Assembly: GCF_014635085.1 (NCBI RefSeq)
Contig: NZ_BMCH01000009.1
Coordinates: 1-64,000 of the forward strand
From: Asaia siamensis
Lineage (GTDB): Bacteria > Pseudomonadota > Alphaproteobacteria > Acetobacterales > Acetobacteraceae
Direction of reading: 5' to 3'
Length of the DNA stretch: 64,000 nt
The notes beneath the pieces were generated by a model. The model saw only the letters and a program-made list of their open reading frames with translations. It did not search any database and had not been told where the DNA came from. Positions 1-10,100 of the stretch are shown here, one piece after another (positions within the stretch are counted from its first letter, which is position 1; every line of letters begins with the position of its first letter). The position numbers were made by a program, and so were the translations under genes.

Positions 1-47
1 TCGGTCGCCGCCAGGTCCCCTGATCCACCCCACAAAAACACCACCCC

Positions 48-124
<77 letters not shown>

Positions 125-131
125 ACACATC

Positions 132-160
132 AGCCCGCTCAATCCAAGCGGGCTTTTTTT
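132..160 (+). terminator. Rho-independent terminator of the tRNA-fMet gene
   Basis: An 8-bp perfect stem (132-139 paired with 147-154) with a 7-nt loop is followed by an uninterrupted T run to position 160. It lies 7 nt past the CCA end of the tRNA. Confidence 0.9.
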
Positions 161-230
161 GCACAAAAATCCCCATACAAAATCATGAAGCAGACGCGCC
201 CCCACACAGCAGGCGCGCGTCCGGCGGGTG

Positions 231-273
231 GCGCTACAGGAGTTGCAGCGCTACAGGAGTTGCAGCGCTACAG
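231..273. repeat. 17-bp tandem repeat, about 2.5 copies
   Basis: The unit GCGCTACAGGAGTTGCA occurs at 231-247 and 248-264, with a partial third copy at 265-273. The array covers the stop codon of the adjacent minus-strand AGE-family gene and its immediate 3' flank. The two full copies are identical, which suggests a recent duplication. Confidence 0.85.
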
Positions 274-1425
274 CGCAATCTGACGGCCCGCTCCGTAAAT
301 ATGATACAGCGAACTCGCCGGCATATACTCAACCAGCCTGTCACCAGCACCATCAATATGGTCAATCCAGCCACCACTCAGCGAGAGAGGGGCAAACAGC
401 TCCAGAAAGGAAGCGGCAAAAAGCGTCGCTTTTGCCGCGTTTTCCGGTGTCTGCTCGCCCGTATGAAGCAGGCGCAAAAGCTCGGTTTGTGCCCAGATAC
501 GCGCGGAACGTTCCAGAACGACATGGGTATCAGTGATGCTGTCCAGCACGACGCACCGGGCATGATCGCAGCCGGAAGCAAAGCCTGCCTCGAACAGCTT
601 GCCTGAGCTTCGGGCCAGAGAATCGGCTTCATCGCCTTTGCACTCAGCGAGGCGAGAGTAGTCTCTCAGCAGCCACGACCATTCGAAGAGGTGCCCCGGC
701 TGGACCTGATTTTCGCCGAAGCTCTTAAGCGGGTGCCAGTCAGGGCCGAAGAACTCAAGCAGTAGTCCGCTGCGCGGATCGATGAGCCGCGTTCTTGCCA
801 GTTCGACCAGTGCTTTTGCGCGCTCGAGATAAAAGCTGTCGCCGGTTGCCTCAAAAACAACGAGATAGGCTTCGAGCAGGTGCATATGAGGGTTCTGGCT
901 GCGCAAGACTCCCTCATCGGGCACGGCGTCGACATAACCGCCATTGGGCGCAGCAAAGATCAGATCGATTTCTTCGGCGATGATCCGTGCCATGGCCCGG
1001 TCTTCGGGGCGGTTGGCGTAGCGTATGGCCCAGCCATAGGCGAAGAGAATGAAGGCATGGGCGTAGAGATCGCGCTTTGTCTGCGCGGGGCGATTTGTCG
1101 AAGCTATCGAAAAGACCCAGCCGGGTTGACCATCGGCGCGATGATAGAGACGCTGCACAGTATCGAGACAGCTCAGCGCCTGAGCGCCCGCCTCGTGAAC
1201 ACCGTCGAGCGCGGCCCGGCAGAAGGTAGATATCTGCCTTGCCTGCACCATCAGACGCAGGGCCTGCATCGTTACCGGGCGTGAGGCCCAGTCCAGGCGT
1301 TCGTGATAGAGGCCACGTTTGTCATCGAAGCCCGCCTGGCTCCACAAGGGCAGGGCCTGGCCGAAAAGCCAGTTGCGCCAGCGCGCCTTTGTTTCGGGGG
1401 TCGTATCTTCGATCTCGCGCGTCAT
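268..1425 (-). CDS. AGE-family sugar epimerase/isomerase (N-acylglucosamine 2-epimerase-like)
   Basis: The 385-residue protein has the length and overall pattern of the (alpha/alpha)6-barrel N-acylglucosamine 2-epimerase / mannose isomerase family: RDLYAHAFILFA and QNPHMHLLEA segments, then QPGHLFEWSW, all carrying the family's barrel histidines. Family members interconvert ketoses and aldoses such as mannose/fructose or GlcNAc/ManNAc; the substrate here cannot be told. It lies 45 bp behind hldE on the same strand and is probably co-transcribed, which hints at a role in sugar-precursor supply for surface polysaccharide. The 3' end lies in a tandem repeat. Confidence 0.85.
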   Translation of the reverse strand: MTREIEDTTPETKARWRNWLFGQALPLWSQAGFDDKRGLYHERLDWASRPVTMQALRLMVQARQISTFCRAALDGVHEAGAQALSCLDTVQRLYHRADGQPGWVFSIASTNRPAQTKRDLYAHAFILFAYGWAIRYANRPEDRAMARIIAEEIDLIFAAPNGGYVDAVPDEGVLRSQNPHMHLLEAYLVVFEATGDSFYLERAKALVELARTRLIDPRSGLLLEFFGPDWHPLKSFGENQVQPGHLFEWSWLLRDYSRLAECKGDEADSLARSSGKLFEAGFASGCDHARCVVLDSITDTHVVLERSARIWAQTELLRLLHTGEQTPENAAKATLFAASFLELFAPLSLSGGWIDHIDGAGDRLVEYMPASSLYHIYGAGRQIAL

Positions 1426-1470
1426 GTCACCCAGATTTCAAACGTGTCCTGCGAGCGTGGCGCCCGTGCC

Positions 1471-2904
1471 TTAATCGGCTTTCATCTTCCTGACGATAGA
1501 GGTCGTCGAGCGACCAGATACCAGATCGGCCAGCACGACGCGACCACCATAAGATTTGACGACATCCCCGCCCACGACCTGATCTTCCGTATAATCGGCG
1601 CCTTTGACCAGAATATCGGGTTTCAGGGCAGCGATCGTTTCATAGGGCGTGTCTTCGTCGAAAATCACCACGAGATCGACATCGCGCAAAGCCCCCATGA
1701 CAGTGGCCCGTGCCTGTTCATCCTGCAGCGGTCGCTCCATTCCCTTGAGCCGTCGCACAGAGGCATCGCTGTTCAGTGCCACGATCAGTTTGTCGCCCTC
1801 ACGCGCGGCGGAACGGATCAGGGCGATGTGCCCGGGGTGAAGCAGGTCGAAACAGCCATTGGTGAAGACGATGCGCGCGCCATGCTGGCGCCAGGCGGCA
1901 ACAATGCCCTGAGCCTCGGCAAGAGACGCGATCACACCGTCCTTCTCGATTTTCGACTTGAGCGCCGCGCTCAGCTCTGCGCGGGAGACAGTGGCTGTGC
2001 CGAGCTTGCCTACGACGATCGAGGCCGCATTCGTGGCGATGACCATCGCAGTCTGCAGATCGGCTTTCGCCGAGATCATGGCGGCAATGGTTGCCACGAC
2101 CGTGTCACCCGCACCGGAGACGTCAAAGACTTCTGATTTCGGCACATGGGCGTGGGTCATGCGCCCGCTGCGCTCGAGAAGCGTCATGCCCTCTTCCGAA
2201 CGGGTGACCAGAACATCGCCACCGAACTGCTCTTGCGCGGCAAGCGCCGCGAAGTGAATCTCGGTATCGCTGCCGACCGGCAGCCCGGTCGCGGAAGAGA
2301 GCTCCTTGCGATTGGGCGTGATGAGTTGCGCGCCCTTATAGGCTGAGAGATCCTTTCGTTTGGGATCGACCACAACAGGGATGCCGCGCAGATTGGCCGC
2401 CTGAATGACAGCCTGCAGGACCTCGTCGCTCAGCACGCCTTTCGCATAATCTGAGCAGACGATGACATCTGCCGTATCGAGCGCATTCAGGGCGGCTGCA
2501 ATGAGCTTCTCCTGAACGATGGGCGCGACGACAGTGGAGGGTTCGTCGTCGATACGCACAATTTGCTGGCGACCACTCAGAACCCGCGTCTTGGTGATGG
2601 TCACCCAGTCTGCATCGTCAACCAGATGGTCGAGAGAGATGCGGCTCTGCTGTGCCAGGGCCTGCCGCAACTCATGCGCGGAGGCGTCCTGCCCCACGAG
2701 GCCAACCAGACTGACAGTGCAGCCCAGAGCTGCGGCATTCATGGCAACATTGCAGGCCCCACCGGGCACAGTGCTGTGCTTGGCGCGCAGCAGGACAGGA
2801 ACGGGCGCTTCTGGTGAAATGCGGTCGACAGAACCGTGAATATAACAATCGAGTAAAAGATCGCCGATGATCAGGACGCGGCCAAAAGTAAAGTCGTTAA
2901 TCAT
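1471..2904 (-). CDS. hldE: Bifunctional heptose-7-phosphate kinase / heptose-1-phosphate adenylyltransferase
   Basis: HldE makes ADP-heptose for the LPS inner core in the cytoplasm. The first ~315 residues form a PfkB/ribokinase-type kinase with the DVSGAGDTVVAT motif; the last ~150 form a nucleotidyltransferase with FTNGCFDLLHPGH, containing the HxGH nucleotide-binding motif. Both halves are intact, and 477 aa matches the family. I place the start at 2904 and not at the more upstream in-frame ATG (2934), because AAGGA sits 6 nt before it (2911-2915) and the protein then begins right before the kinase domain. It is followed by the AGE-family gene and is divergent from the htrA-like locus. Confidence 0.95.
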   Translation of the reverse strand: MINDFTFGRVLIIGDLLLDCYIHGSVDRISPEAPVPVLLRAKHSTVPGGACNVAMNAAALGCTVSLVGLVGQDASAHELRQALAQQSRISLDHLVDDADWVTITKTRVLSGRQQIVRIDDEPSTVVAPIVQEKLIAAALNALDTADVIVCSDYAKGVLSDEVLQAVIQAANLRGIPVVVDPKRKDLSAYKGAQLITPNRKELSSATGLPVGSDTEIHFAALAAQEQFGGDVLVTRSEEGMTLLERSGRMTHAHVPKSEVFDVSGAGDTVVATIAAMISAKADLQTAMVIATNAASIVVGKLGTATVSRAELSAALKSKIEKDGVIASLAEAQGIVAAWRQHGARIVFTNGCFDLLHPGHIALIRSAAREGDKLIVALNSDASVRRLKGMERPLQDEQARATVMGALRDVDLVVIFDEDTPYETIAALKPDILVKGADYTEDQVVGGDVVKSYGGRVVLADLVSGRSTTSIVRKMKAD

Positions 2905-3080
2905 CTGTCGTCCTTGATAGATCGCGTTATGCAAGCGTCAGGGGCAGAAGGACGCGCTTTTCGCGTGGTACGTCCTTCTCGTCCTGCCAAAGCCTTGCAG
3001 GAATGACAATCCTTCCTCTTCGACCCGGCAGAGCGGGGCCTGTTTTGTAGCATGAGAACGAAGAGGGAAAAGAGGCGGCG

Positions 3081-3158
3081 ATGAGAGATGGAATCATTTC
3101 ATTTCTGCGCTATCGTGTCGCCATGACCCCCGATCCTACCCCGCTTGTGGTTTCCTGA
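3081..3158 (+). CDS. Possible 25-codon leader ORF overlapping the htrA-like start
   Basis: An ATG at 3081, preceded by a purine-rich GAGGCGG stretch, opens a 25-codon ORF. Its TGA (3156-3158) overlaps the ATG of the protease gene in a TGATG junction. The protease start has no Shine-Dalgarno of its own (the upstream bases are pyrimidine- and T-rich), so translational coupling through this leader is plausible. There is no homology argument; this is inference from the arrangement only. Confidence 0.35.
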   Translation: MRDGIISFLRYRVAMTPDPTPLVVS

Positions 3159-4339
3159 TGCGCGCAGTTCTTGCTCTCGCTGTCCTTGCCGGGTTTGGCG
3201 TCTCGCAGGCCTATGCCCTGCCGTCTTTCCTCGAAAAATTTCTGCCGCATCCGCCGCCGCAGCCGAGCCATCCTGTCATTCCGGCTGTGCCACCGGCCAG
3301 TGCCGTGCAGATTCCGGCTCAGGCAGCCGTTCCCGACGGCACGCCTGCCTTGCCGCCCGTCCTTGTGCAGTCCGGTCCACTGTCGTTCGCTCCGCTGGTG
3401 CAACGCGTGATTCCGGCTGTGGTGAATATCGCCATTACCCAGATCAGTTCGGAGGGCGGCGGCAAGGTGCCCGCCCAGATCAAGGGCACGCCGCTCGAGA
3501 AGCGCTATCGCGAGAAGATGCAGCGTCATCAGGAAGAAATCCTGGGTGCCGGGTCAGGCTTCATCGTCGATCCATCGGGCATTATCGTCACCAATGATCA
3601 CGTCGTGGGTGACGCCGATAATGTCACGGTCTCGCTCTCGAACGGACAGGAACTGCCGGCGAAGCTGATCGGGGTGGATGCCCTGACCGATATCGCGGTC
3701 ATCAAGGTCGAATCGCCCAAGCCGCTTCCCTATGTGACGTGGGGTGACAGCCACAAGGTGAATGTGGGCGACTGGATTCTGGTGGCAGGCAATCCTTTCG
3801 GCTTCGGCTCTTCCGTCAGTGCGGGCATCGTTTCGGCGCGTGGGCGCGATCTTGGGGCCGGGTCGCTCGACGACTTCCTGCAACTCGATGCCCCGATCAA
3901 TCCGGGCAATTCGGGTGGGCCAGCCTTCAACATGCGTGGGCAGGTGGTGGCTGTGAATGCCGCCATGGTTTCACCTGCGGGTGGATCGGTGGGAATCGGT
4001 TTTGGCATTCCGTCCGAGATCGTGGCGCCGATTGTCGATGAGATCCGGCGCACGGGCCATGTCGATCATGGCTGGCTTGGGGTCACGCTCGATGACGGCG
4101 ACGGTTCGGTCGTGCTGGTGGATGTCGATCGCAACGGCCCCGCGCAGAAGGGCGGCTTGATGAAAGGCGACAAGATCACCGCGATCAATAATGCGCCAGT
4201 CGAGAATGGGCGGGCTCTGCTCAGGATTGTGGCTGCAGGCAAGCCCGGAAATGCCGTTACATTCACGGTAATTCGCAAGGGCAAGACGAGCACTGTCACG
4301 CTTCCTATCGGAAAACGACCGGCAGATGCCGATGAATGA
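3158..4339 (+). CDS. HtrA/Do-like periplasmic serine protease with one PDZ domain
   Basis: This is an S1C-family quality-control protease of the envelope. A signal peptide covers residues 1-20 (cleavage near AYA-LP) and is followed by a proline-rich linker (about 21-75). The trypsin-like domain shows His148 (TNDHVVGD), Asp178 (ALTDIAVIKV) and Ser252 (NPGNSGGPA). A single PDZ domain lies at about 295-385, so the 393-aa protein is shorter than two-PDZ DegP and resembles DegS in layout, but with a cleavable signal and not a membrane anchor. It stands directly upstream of a two-component system, which suggests an envelope-stress unit. Confidence 0.92.
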   Translation: MRAVLALAVLAGFGVSQAYALPSFLEKFLPHPPPQPSHPVIPAVPPASAVQIPAQAAVPDGTPALPPVLVQSGPLSFAPLVQRVIPAVVNIAITQISSEGGGKVPAQIKGTPLEKRYREKMQRHQEEILGAGSGFIVDPSGIIVTNDHVVGDADNVTVSLSNGQELPAKLIGVDALTDIAVIKVESPKPLPYVTWGDSHKVNVGDWILVAGNPFGFGSSVSAGIVSARGRDLGAGSLDDFLQLDAPINPGNSGGPAFNMRGQVVAVNAAMVSPAGGSVGIGFGIPSEIVAPIVDEIRRTGHVDHGWLGVTLDDGDGSVVLVDVDRNGPAQKGGLMKGDKITAINNAPVENGRALLRIVAAGKPGNAVTFTVIRKGKTSTVTLPIGKRPADADE

Positions 4340-4460
4340 ACACAGAAGCGCTTCTTCGCCCTTTCTTCCGGGGCGTAACTGAAAGATAATAAGGTCACTG
4401 TAAATTGAGGGCGGCACCACGTATCTTCGCGAAAGCCGTCTTCAAAACCAAGGACTGACC

Positions 4461-5141
4461 ATGCGTATTCTGCTTGTCGAGGATGATCCAACCGTCAGGA
4501 GCTTCATAGTGAAGGGCCTGAAGGAAACCGGGCACCTTGTTGAGGAAGCCGATAACGGGAAAGATGGTCTGTTTCTTGCCGTTAGCGAGAATTTCGACAT
4601 CGTGATTCTCGACCGCATGCTTCCCGGTGGCATTGACGGTCTGCGTATTCTCGAAACGCTGCGTGCGCAGAATAACGCGACACCTGTCCTGCTTCTCTCG
4701 GCTCTGGCCGATGTCGATGAGCGTGTTGCCGGCCTCAAGGCTGGTGGCGACGACTACATGACCAAGCCTTTCGCCTTCTCCGAGCTTCTGGCGCGTGTCG
4801 AGGCCCTTGCCCGTCGTGGCAGCGCCGAGCAGGCACCGCAGACCAAGCTGACCGTCGCCGATCTGGAAATGGATCTGCTGTCGCGTACGGTCAAACGTGG
4901 GGACGAGAAGATCGATCTTCAGCCACGCGAATTCCGCCTGCTGGAATTCCTGATGCGCCATGCCGGTCAGGTAGTCACCCGCACGATGCTTCTGGAGCGG
5001 GTGTGGGACTATCATTTCGACCCGCAGACGAACGTGATCGACGTTCATGTGTCGCGCCTGCGCCAGAAAGTTGACAAGCCCTTCGAAACCGCGCTGATCC
5101 ATACGATCCGCAATGCAGGCTATATCCTGCGCGCCAATTGA
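4461..5141 (+). CDS. OmpR/PhoB-family response regulator
   Basis: The 226-aa protein has a receiver domain (1-115; acidic pocket at EDD 7-9, phospho-acceptor Asp51 in VILDRMLPGG, conserved Lys in MTKPF) and a C-terminal winged-helix DNA-binding domain (about 128-224, DVHVSRLRQKVD). A good ribosome-binding site (AAGGA) precedes the ATG. The histidine kinase gene follows after 18 bp, so the two are an operon-encoded pair. The target genes are unknown; the htrA-like gene just upstream is a natural candidate. Confidence 0.95.
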   Translation: MRILLVEDDPTVRSFIVKGLKETGHLVEEADNGKDGLFLAVSENFDIVILDRMLPGGIDGLRILETLRAQNNATPVLLLSALADVDERVAGLKAGGDDYMTKPFAFSELLARVEALARRGSAEQAPQTKLTVADLEMDLLSRTVKRGDEKIDLQPREFRLLEFLMRHAGQVVTRTMLLERVWDYHFDPQTNVIDVHVSRLRQKVDKPFETALIHTIRNAGYILRAN

Positions 5142-5159
5142 GCAGGGTTTGCCGGTTTC

Positions 5160-6572
5160 ATGAGGTTCAGCCTGTCGCGCTTTCCCATACTTCGTTTGTG
5201 GTGGAAGCGCGCCTGGCGCTTCCGCTCGGCGGGGCTTGGTTTCTCACTGGGCTACGGGCTGGTCTTTGCCCTCTCGGCCACGCTGTTCCTTACCTTTCTC
5301 TGGTGGCACACGATCGGCGCGCTTGAGCGCGAGGTCGGTCAGGCGGTCGATGCCGATGCACATGGGCTGGCCGAACGCTGGATGCAGGGCGGGCTGTCGA
5401 GCTTGCAACGCGCCATTCAGGATCGACTCGATCAGGACGTCGAGGATCAGGATCTCTATCTGCTGATCACGCCTGGCGGCCAGCGTCTGGCCGGTAACAT
5501 GCCCTCATGGCCCGATGCCGTGCAGCGTGCCGATCGTTTCTACACACTCAAGATCAGCCGGGCGGGGAACACGACCTCTGCGGCCATGCATGCCTATGTG
5601 TTGCCTGACGGTCTGCAATTGCTGGTCGGCCGTGACATCAGGGGGCGGGACATCCTGCGCCGTGTTCTGACCGAGACCTTTATCTGGTCATGGCTCATGG
5701 TTACGGCACTGGCGGTGGGTGGCGCCTGGGTGGTGCGGGGTATTTTTAGCCGTATCCTGAGTTCCATCGCGCGCACGACTACAGCTCTGGCCAATGGCGA
5801 TATGCGTCAGCGCATGCCGCTTGTGGGCAATGACGTCGATCTGGTGGCTCATTCCATCAACCGCATGCTCGACCGCATTTCAAAGCTCATGGAAGGGGTC
5901 AAGCAGGTCTCGAATTCCATCGCTCATGACCTGCGCACACCGATCACCCGTGCCCGCAACAGGCTGGAAGATGCAGCGCTTCATGCGCGCTCCACCGAAG
6001 AGATGCATGACGCTATCTATCGCGCCGTGGCAGACCTCGACCATGTGACCGCTGTTTTCGATGCGCTCATGCGTATCGCCCAGATCGAGGCCGGCGCGCG
6101 CCGCGCGGCATTCGAGACGACCGATCTCATTGCACCACTTCATGATATCGCAGAGCTTTACGAAGCGACCGCTGAGGATGCCGGGCTGCAGATTGCGCTC
6201 GACCTCCCCCAGCGCCTGTTCTTTCACGGCGACGCCCGCCTCATTCAGCAGGCCGTGGCAAATATGATCGATAACGCCATCAAGTTCTCTCCTTCCGGAA
6301 CGACCGTTACCCTGCGTGGTAGCGTATCGACCAATCTGGTGCGCATCAGCGTGACCGATGAAGGGCCGGGCATGTCTGCGGAAGATCTGGCCCGTGCCTC
6401 GGAGCGGTTCTTTCGTGCCGATCAGGCGCGCAACACACCTGGTGCCGGGCTCGGGCTGTCGCTCGTTCAGGCAGTGGCTCAGCTTCATGGCGGCAGTCTG
6501 GCGCTTGAACCGCTCCAGCGTGGTTTGCGTGTGGTGCTGAGTCTGCCCGTCGAGGAAAACGGGCTGGCCTGA
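5160..6572 (+). CDS. Membrane sensor histidine kinase
   Basis: The order is TM1 (about 24-50), a periplasmic sensor loop (about 51-165), TM2 (about 170-195), HAMP, a HisKA domain with phospho-acceptor His256 (IAHDLRTPITRAR), and HATPase_c with N box (MIDNAIKFS), DEGPGMS and GAGLGLSLV boxes. The length of 470 aa is normal. It is the cognate partner of the preceding response regulator. The periplasmic loop shows no domain I can name, so the signal is unknown. Confidence 0.95.
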   Translation: MRFSLSRFPILRLWWKRAWRFRSAGLGFSLGYGLVFALSATLFLTFLWWHTIGALEREVGQAVDADAHGLAERWMQGGLSSLQRAIQDRLDQDVEDQDLYLLITPGGQRLAGNMPSWPDAVQRADRFYTLKISRAGNTTSAAMHAYVLPDGLQLLVGRDIRGRDILRRVLTETFIWSWLMVTALAVGGAWVVRGIFSRILSSIARTTTALANGDMRQRMPLVGNDVDLVAHSINRMLDRISKLMEGVKQVSNSIAHDLRTPITRARNRLEDAALHARSTEEMHDAIYRAVADLDHVTAVFDALMRIAQIEAGARRAAFETTDLIAPLHDIAELYEATAEDAGLQIALDLPQRLFFHGDARLIQQAVANMIDNAIKFSPSGTTVTLRGSVSTNLVRISVTDEGPGMSAEDLARASERFFRADQARNTPGAGLGLSLVQAVAQLHGGSLALEPLQRGLRVVLSLPVEENGLA

Positions 6573-6634
6573 GCAATCCGTCCAGAATCTGACTACTTAA
6601 CCAAGTCTTCATGCATCGCCCATCGTGATGCAAT

Positions 6635-6988
6635 ATGGACCTGATCAGTATCGATTATATGACCCAAACAGCCTTTGCGCTTTTTTGCCTGACTTGCACC
6701 CTTGGTCTGCCTGGCACGGCCAAGGCGGGAAACGGCACACATCCGGCTTTTATGCCTGCGCGTACCGAAACTGTGCCGATGGCCATTACCAGCGATACGC
6801 TGGATTATTGCAAGACGCTAGCGCGCAAGGTTCACCGCACATTGCGGCAATCGGTGACGACACCAGCGCCCGTCGTCAATAAGGTCATGTATCTCGAACA
6901 TGAAGGTGAGGCGCTCTGCGCCCACGGCCATCTGCGTTCCGGGATCGCGCAGGAACGGCGCGCCCTTGTGGTGCTCATACGTTCCTGA
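6635..6988 (+). CDS. Small putative exported protein of unknown function
   Basis: The 117-residue ORF lies 62 bp behind the histidine kinase. A hydrophobic stretch ending in KAG after about 30 residues suggests export, although the N-terminus lacks the usual basic residues. An alternative ATG at 6659 gives 109 aa. The mature part has two cysteines (DYCKTLARKV and EALCAHGH) that could form a disulfide. Neither start has a clear Shine-Dalgarno. Its position suggests it may be an accessory or target of the two-component system; I do not recognise the family. Confidence 0.5.
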   Translation: MDLISIDYMTQTAFALFCLTCTLGLPGTAKAGNGTHPAFMPARTETVPMAITSDTLDYCKTLARKVHRTLRQSVTTPAPVVNKVMYLEHEGEALCAHGHLRSGIAQERRALVVLIRS

Positions 6989-7107
6989 GGCGCGACGTCT
7001 CTTTCGTCTCTCTATCGTTCATCGCCGGTTCGGAGTAATTCAGGGACGCGCGCCGTCCGGCATTGCCGGAGGATCTCTGGCGCACCATTGACGATGGATG
7101 ACCGGCC

Positions 7108-10100
7108 ATGACCATGATCGCTGTTCTCGACAGATTGCCTGGCACGTCAGGGCAGCATGCCGCTTTTCTGGATGCGCTGCGCAATGCCGGATTTATCGGC
7201 GAGATCGAGACTGATCACGATACGCGCCTCGTTCACGCCACCGATAATTCGATCTATCAGCGTTATCCTCAGGCGGTCGTCTTTCCTAAACACCAGGCCG
7301 ATCTCGTCTGTCTGGCGCGTCTGGCCGGTCAGGATGCATGGCACGATGTCGTGGTGGCGCCTCGCGGCGGTGGCACGGGCACCAATGGTCAGTCCCTGAC
7401 CGACGGGATTGTGGTCGATCTTTCCCGGCATATGAACCGTATTCTCGAGATCAATGTCGAAGAGAAATGGGTACGTGTCGAACCGGGTGTGGTGAAAGAC
7501 CAGCTGAACGTTGCCATCGCCCCATACGGCCTGTTTTTCGCGCCCGAACTCTCGACATCGAACCGGGCCACGATCGGCGGCATGATCAGCACCGATGCCA
7601 GCGGGCAGGGGAGCTGCACCTACGGCAAGACACGCGACCATGTTCTGGCGCTGTCGACCGTGCTTCTCGGCGGCGAGACGCTCGATACTCAGAAGCTCGA
7701 TGAAGCTGCATTGACGGCGCAGCGCCATGGCACAAGCCATGTGGCACGTATTCATGACTGCGTTGCCAGTATCCACGAGCAGGAAAAGGAAACGATCGAG
7801 CGTGTTTTCCCAAAGCTCAATCGCTGTCTGACCGGCTATGATCTTCGCCATCTGCGCGACGCAGAGGGGCGTTTCGATCTCACCTCCCTGATCTGCGGAT
7901 CAGAGGGCACGCTCGGGTTTCTGGCTGAAGCAAAGCTTAATCTGCTCGCCATTCCGAAACACAGTATTCTGGTCAATATCCGCTACGGCAGCTTCATGGA
8001 GGCGCTGCGCGATGCACGCGCATTGATCGGCCTCAGGCCTTTGTCGATCGAGACGATCGATTCGAAGGTGCTGGGTCTGGCCATGCAGGATTTCGTCTGG
8101 AGTTCGGTCGAGAGCTATTTTCCCGAAGATGAGGCAGGCCCGGCCAGGGGGCTCAATCTGGTCGAATTCGCCGGGCATGACGAGGCCGTGCTGCGCGAGA
8201 AAGTGGACGCGTTTCTCGATCATCTGAGGCAGGACAGGACGGTGCCTCGTCGTGGCCATACGCTGGCCGAGGGGCGCAAGGCCGTCTCGCAGGTCTATGC
8301 CATGCGCAAGCGCGCCGTGGGCCTGCTGGGCAATGTGCAGGGCGAAGCCCGCCCGCAGCCTTTCGTTGAGGATACGGCGGTGCCGCCGGAGAAACTGGCC
8401 GATTTCATTGCTGAGTTTCGTGCCCTGCTCGATGGCTACGGGCTCGATTACGGCATGTTCGGTCATGTCGATGCCGGTGTCCTGCATGTGCGCCCGCTTC
8501 TTAACATGCGCGACCCCAAGGATGCGGCACGCATCCGCCCCCTGAGTGATGCGGTTCAGGCTCTCACGCGCCGCTATGGAGGGCTGCTCTGGGGGGAGCA
8601 CGGCAAAGGGGTGCGCTCGGAATATGTGCCTGAGATATTCGGGCCGCTTTATCCGCGTCTTCAGCAGATCAAGGCCGTTTTCGACCCGTATAACCAGCTC
8701 AACCCCGGCAAGATTGCCGCCCCTGCCGCGTCGGCGCGCCCGCTTCTGCGCGTGGATAACGTGCCTTTGCGCGGTACGCAGGACGCGCAGATTCCTGATC
8801 CGGTCTGGAAGGGGTTTGGCACCGCCATGCACTGCAACGGCAATGGCGCATGCTTCAATTACGATCAGGACGACCCGATGTGCCCGTCCTGGAAGGCGAC
8901 ACGCGACCGTCGCTTCTCACCCAAGGGGCGCGCATCGCTGCTGCGCGAATGGCTGCGTCTCCAGGCCGGGGCAGGGACAGACGTGGCGGCGCTCGAGGCC
9001 ACACGCCCACCGCTGAAACAGCGTATCGGCGCCATGCTGCGGCGCCGTGCAGCGGCTCCACGCGATTTCTCTCATCAGCTCTACGACAGTCTTGCGACGT
9101 GTCTTGCGTGCAAATCCTGCACCAGCCAGTGCCCGGTCAAGGTGGATGTACCCGATTTCAGGGCGCGTTTTCTCAATCTGTACCATCAGCGTTATGCGCG
9201 GCCTTTTCGCGATTATCTGGTAGGCATGATTGAATATGCCCTGCCGCTCATGGCCCGTATCGCGCCGCTCTATAATGCCGGAACGCGGCTTTCTGTGGTT
9301 CAGGCACTCGGGAAGCGTTTTTTCGGTCTTGTGGACATGCCGTCTATGCAGGGCGCGAAACTGGCCGAGACCTGCATGCGCTGGGGCGTGGAGCCGGCGC
9401 GCCCTGAGCGGCTGGCTTCTCTTTCGGCAGAGGAGAAGGCCCGCAGCGTCATAGTGATGCCTGACCTGTTTACGCGCCATTTCGAGACGCCCCTTGTCTG
9501 CGCGCTGATCGAGCTGGCTTCGCGATGCGGCTATCAGGTCTATCTTGCCGAGAGTCTGGCATGTGGCAAACCGCTGCATGTGCACGGGTTTCTGCGGATG
9601 TTTGCCAGCCAGGCCAGACGCAACGCGTCCTGGCTGCGCGGGATCGGCGCATCCGGCGTCGCGATTGTCGGGCTCGACCCGGCCATGACACTCGTCTACC
9701 GGCAGGAATACCGCAAGATTGCGGGCATCGAGACCCTGCCCACGGTGTTGCTGCCACAGGAGTTTCTGCTCAAGGCTCTGCCGGGGCAGGAGGCGTCGGT
9801 CACATCTGTGGAAGCGGGCTCTGGCACGCAGCATGTCTTTCTCGGCCATTGCACAGAAAAGACCGCCCTTGCCGGATCAGGCAGTGACTGGCAGGCCTTG
9901 TTCGCCCGTGTCGGGCTCACCCTGCAGCTTGAAAAGACAGGCTGCTGCGGCATGTCGGGCACCTTCGGCCATGAGGCGCGTAATGTCGAAACCTCGCGCG
10001 TCATTTTCGAGCAATCCTGGGGTGCGCATCTCGACCGGCAAGGCGAGCAGCGCTTTCTGGCCAGCGGCTATTCCTGCCGCAGCCAGGTGAAGCGTTTCAG

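Noticed and set aside
880-1284. Plus-strand ORF of 134 codons inside the AGE-family gene
   Set aside because: It is antisense to a well-supported gene, has no ribosome-binding site and no recognisable protein pattern. The many other long antisense ORFs in this high-GC window were dropped for the same reason.
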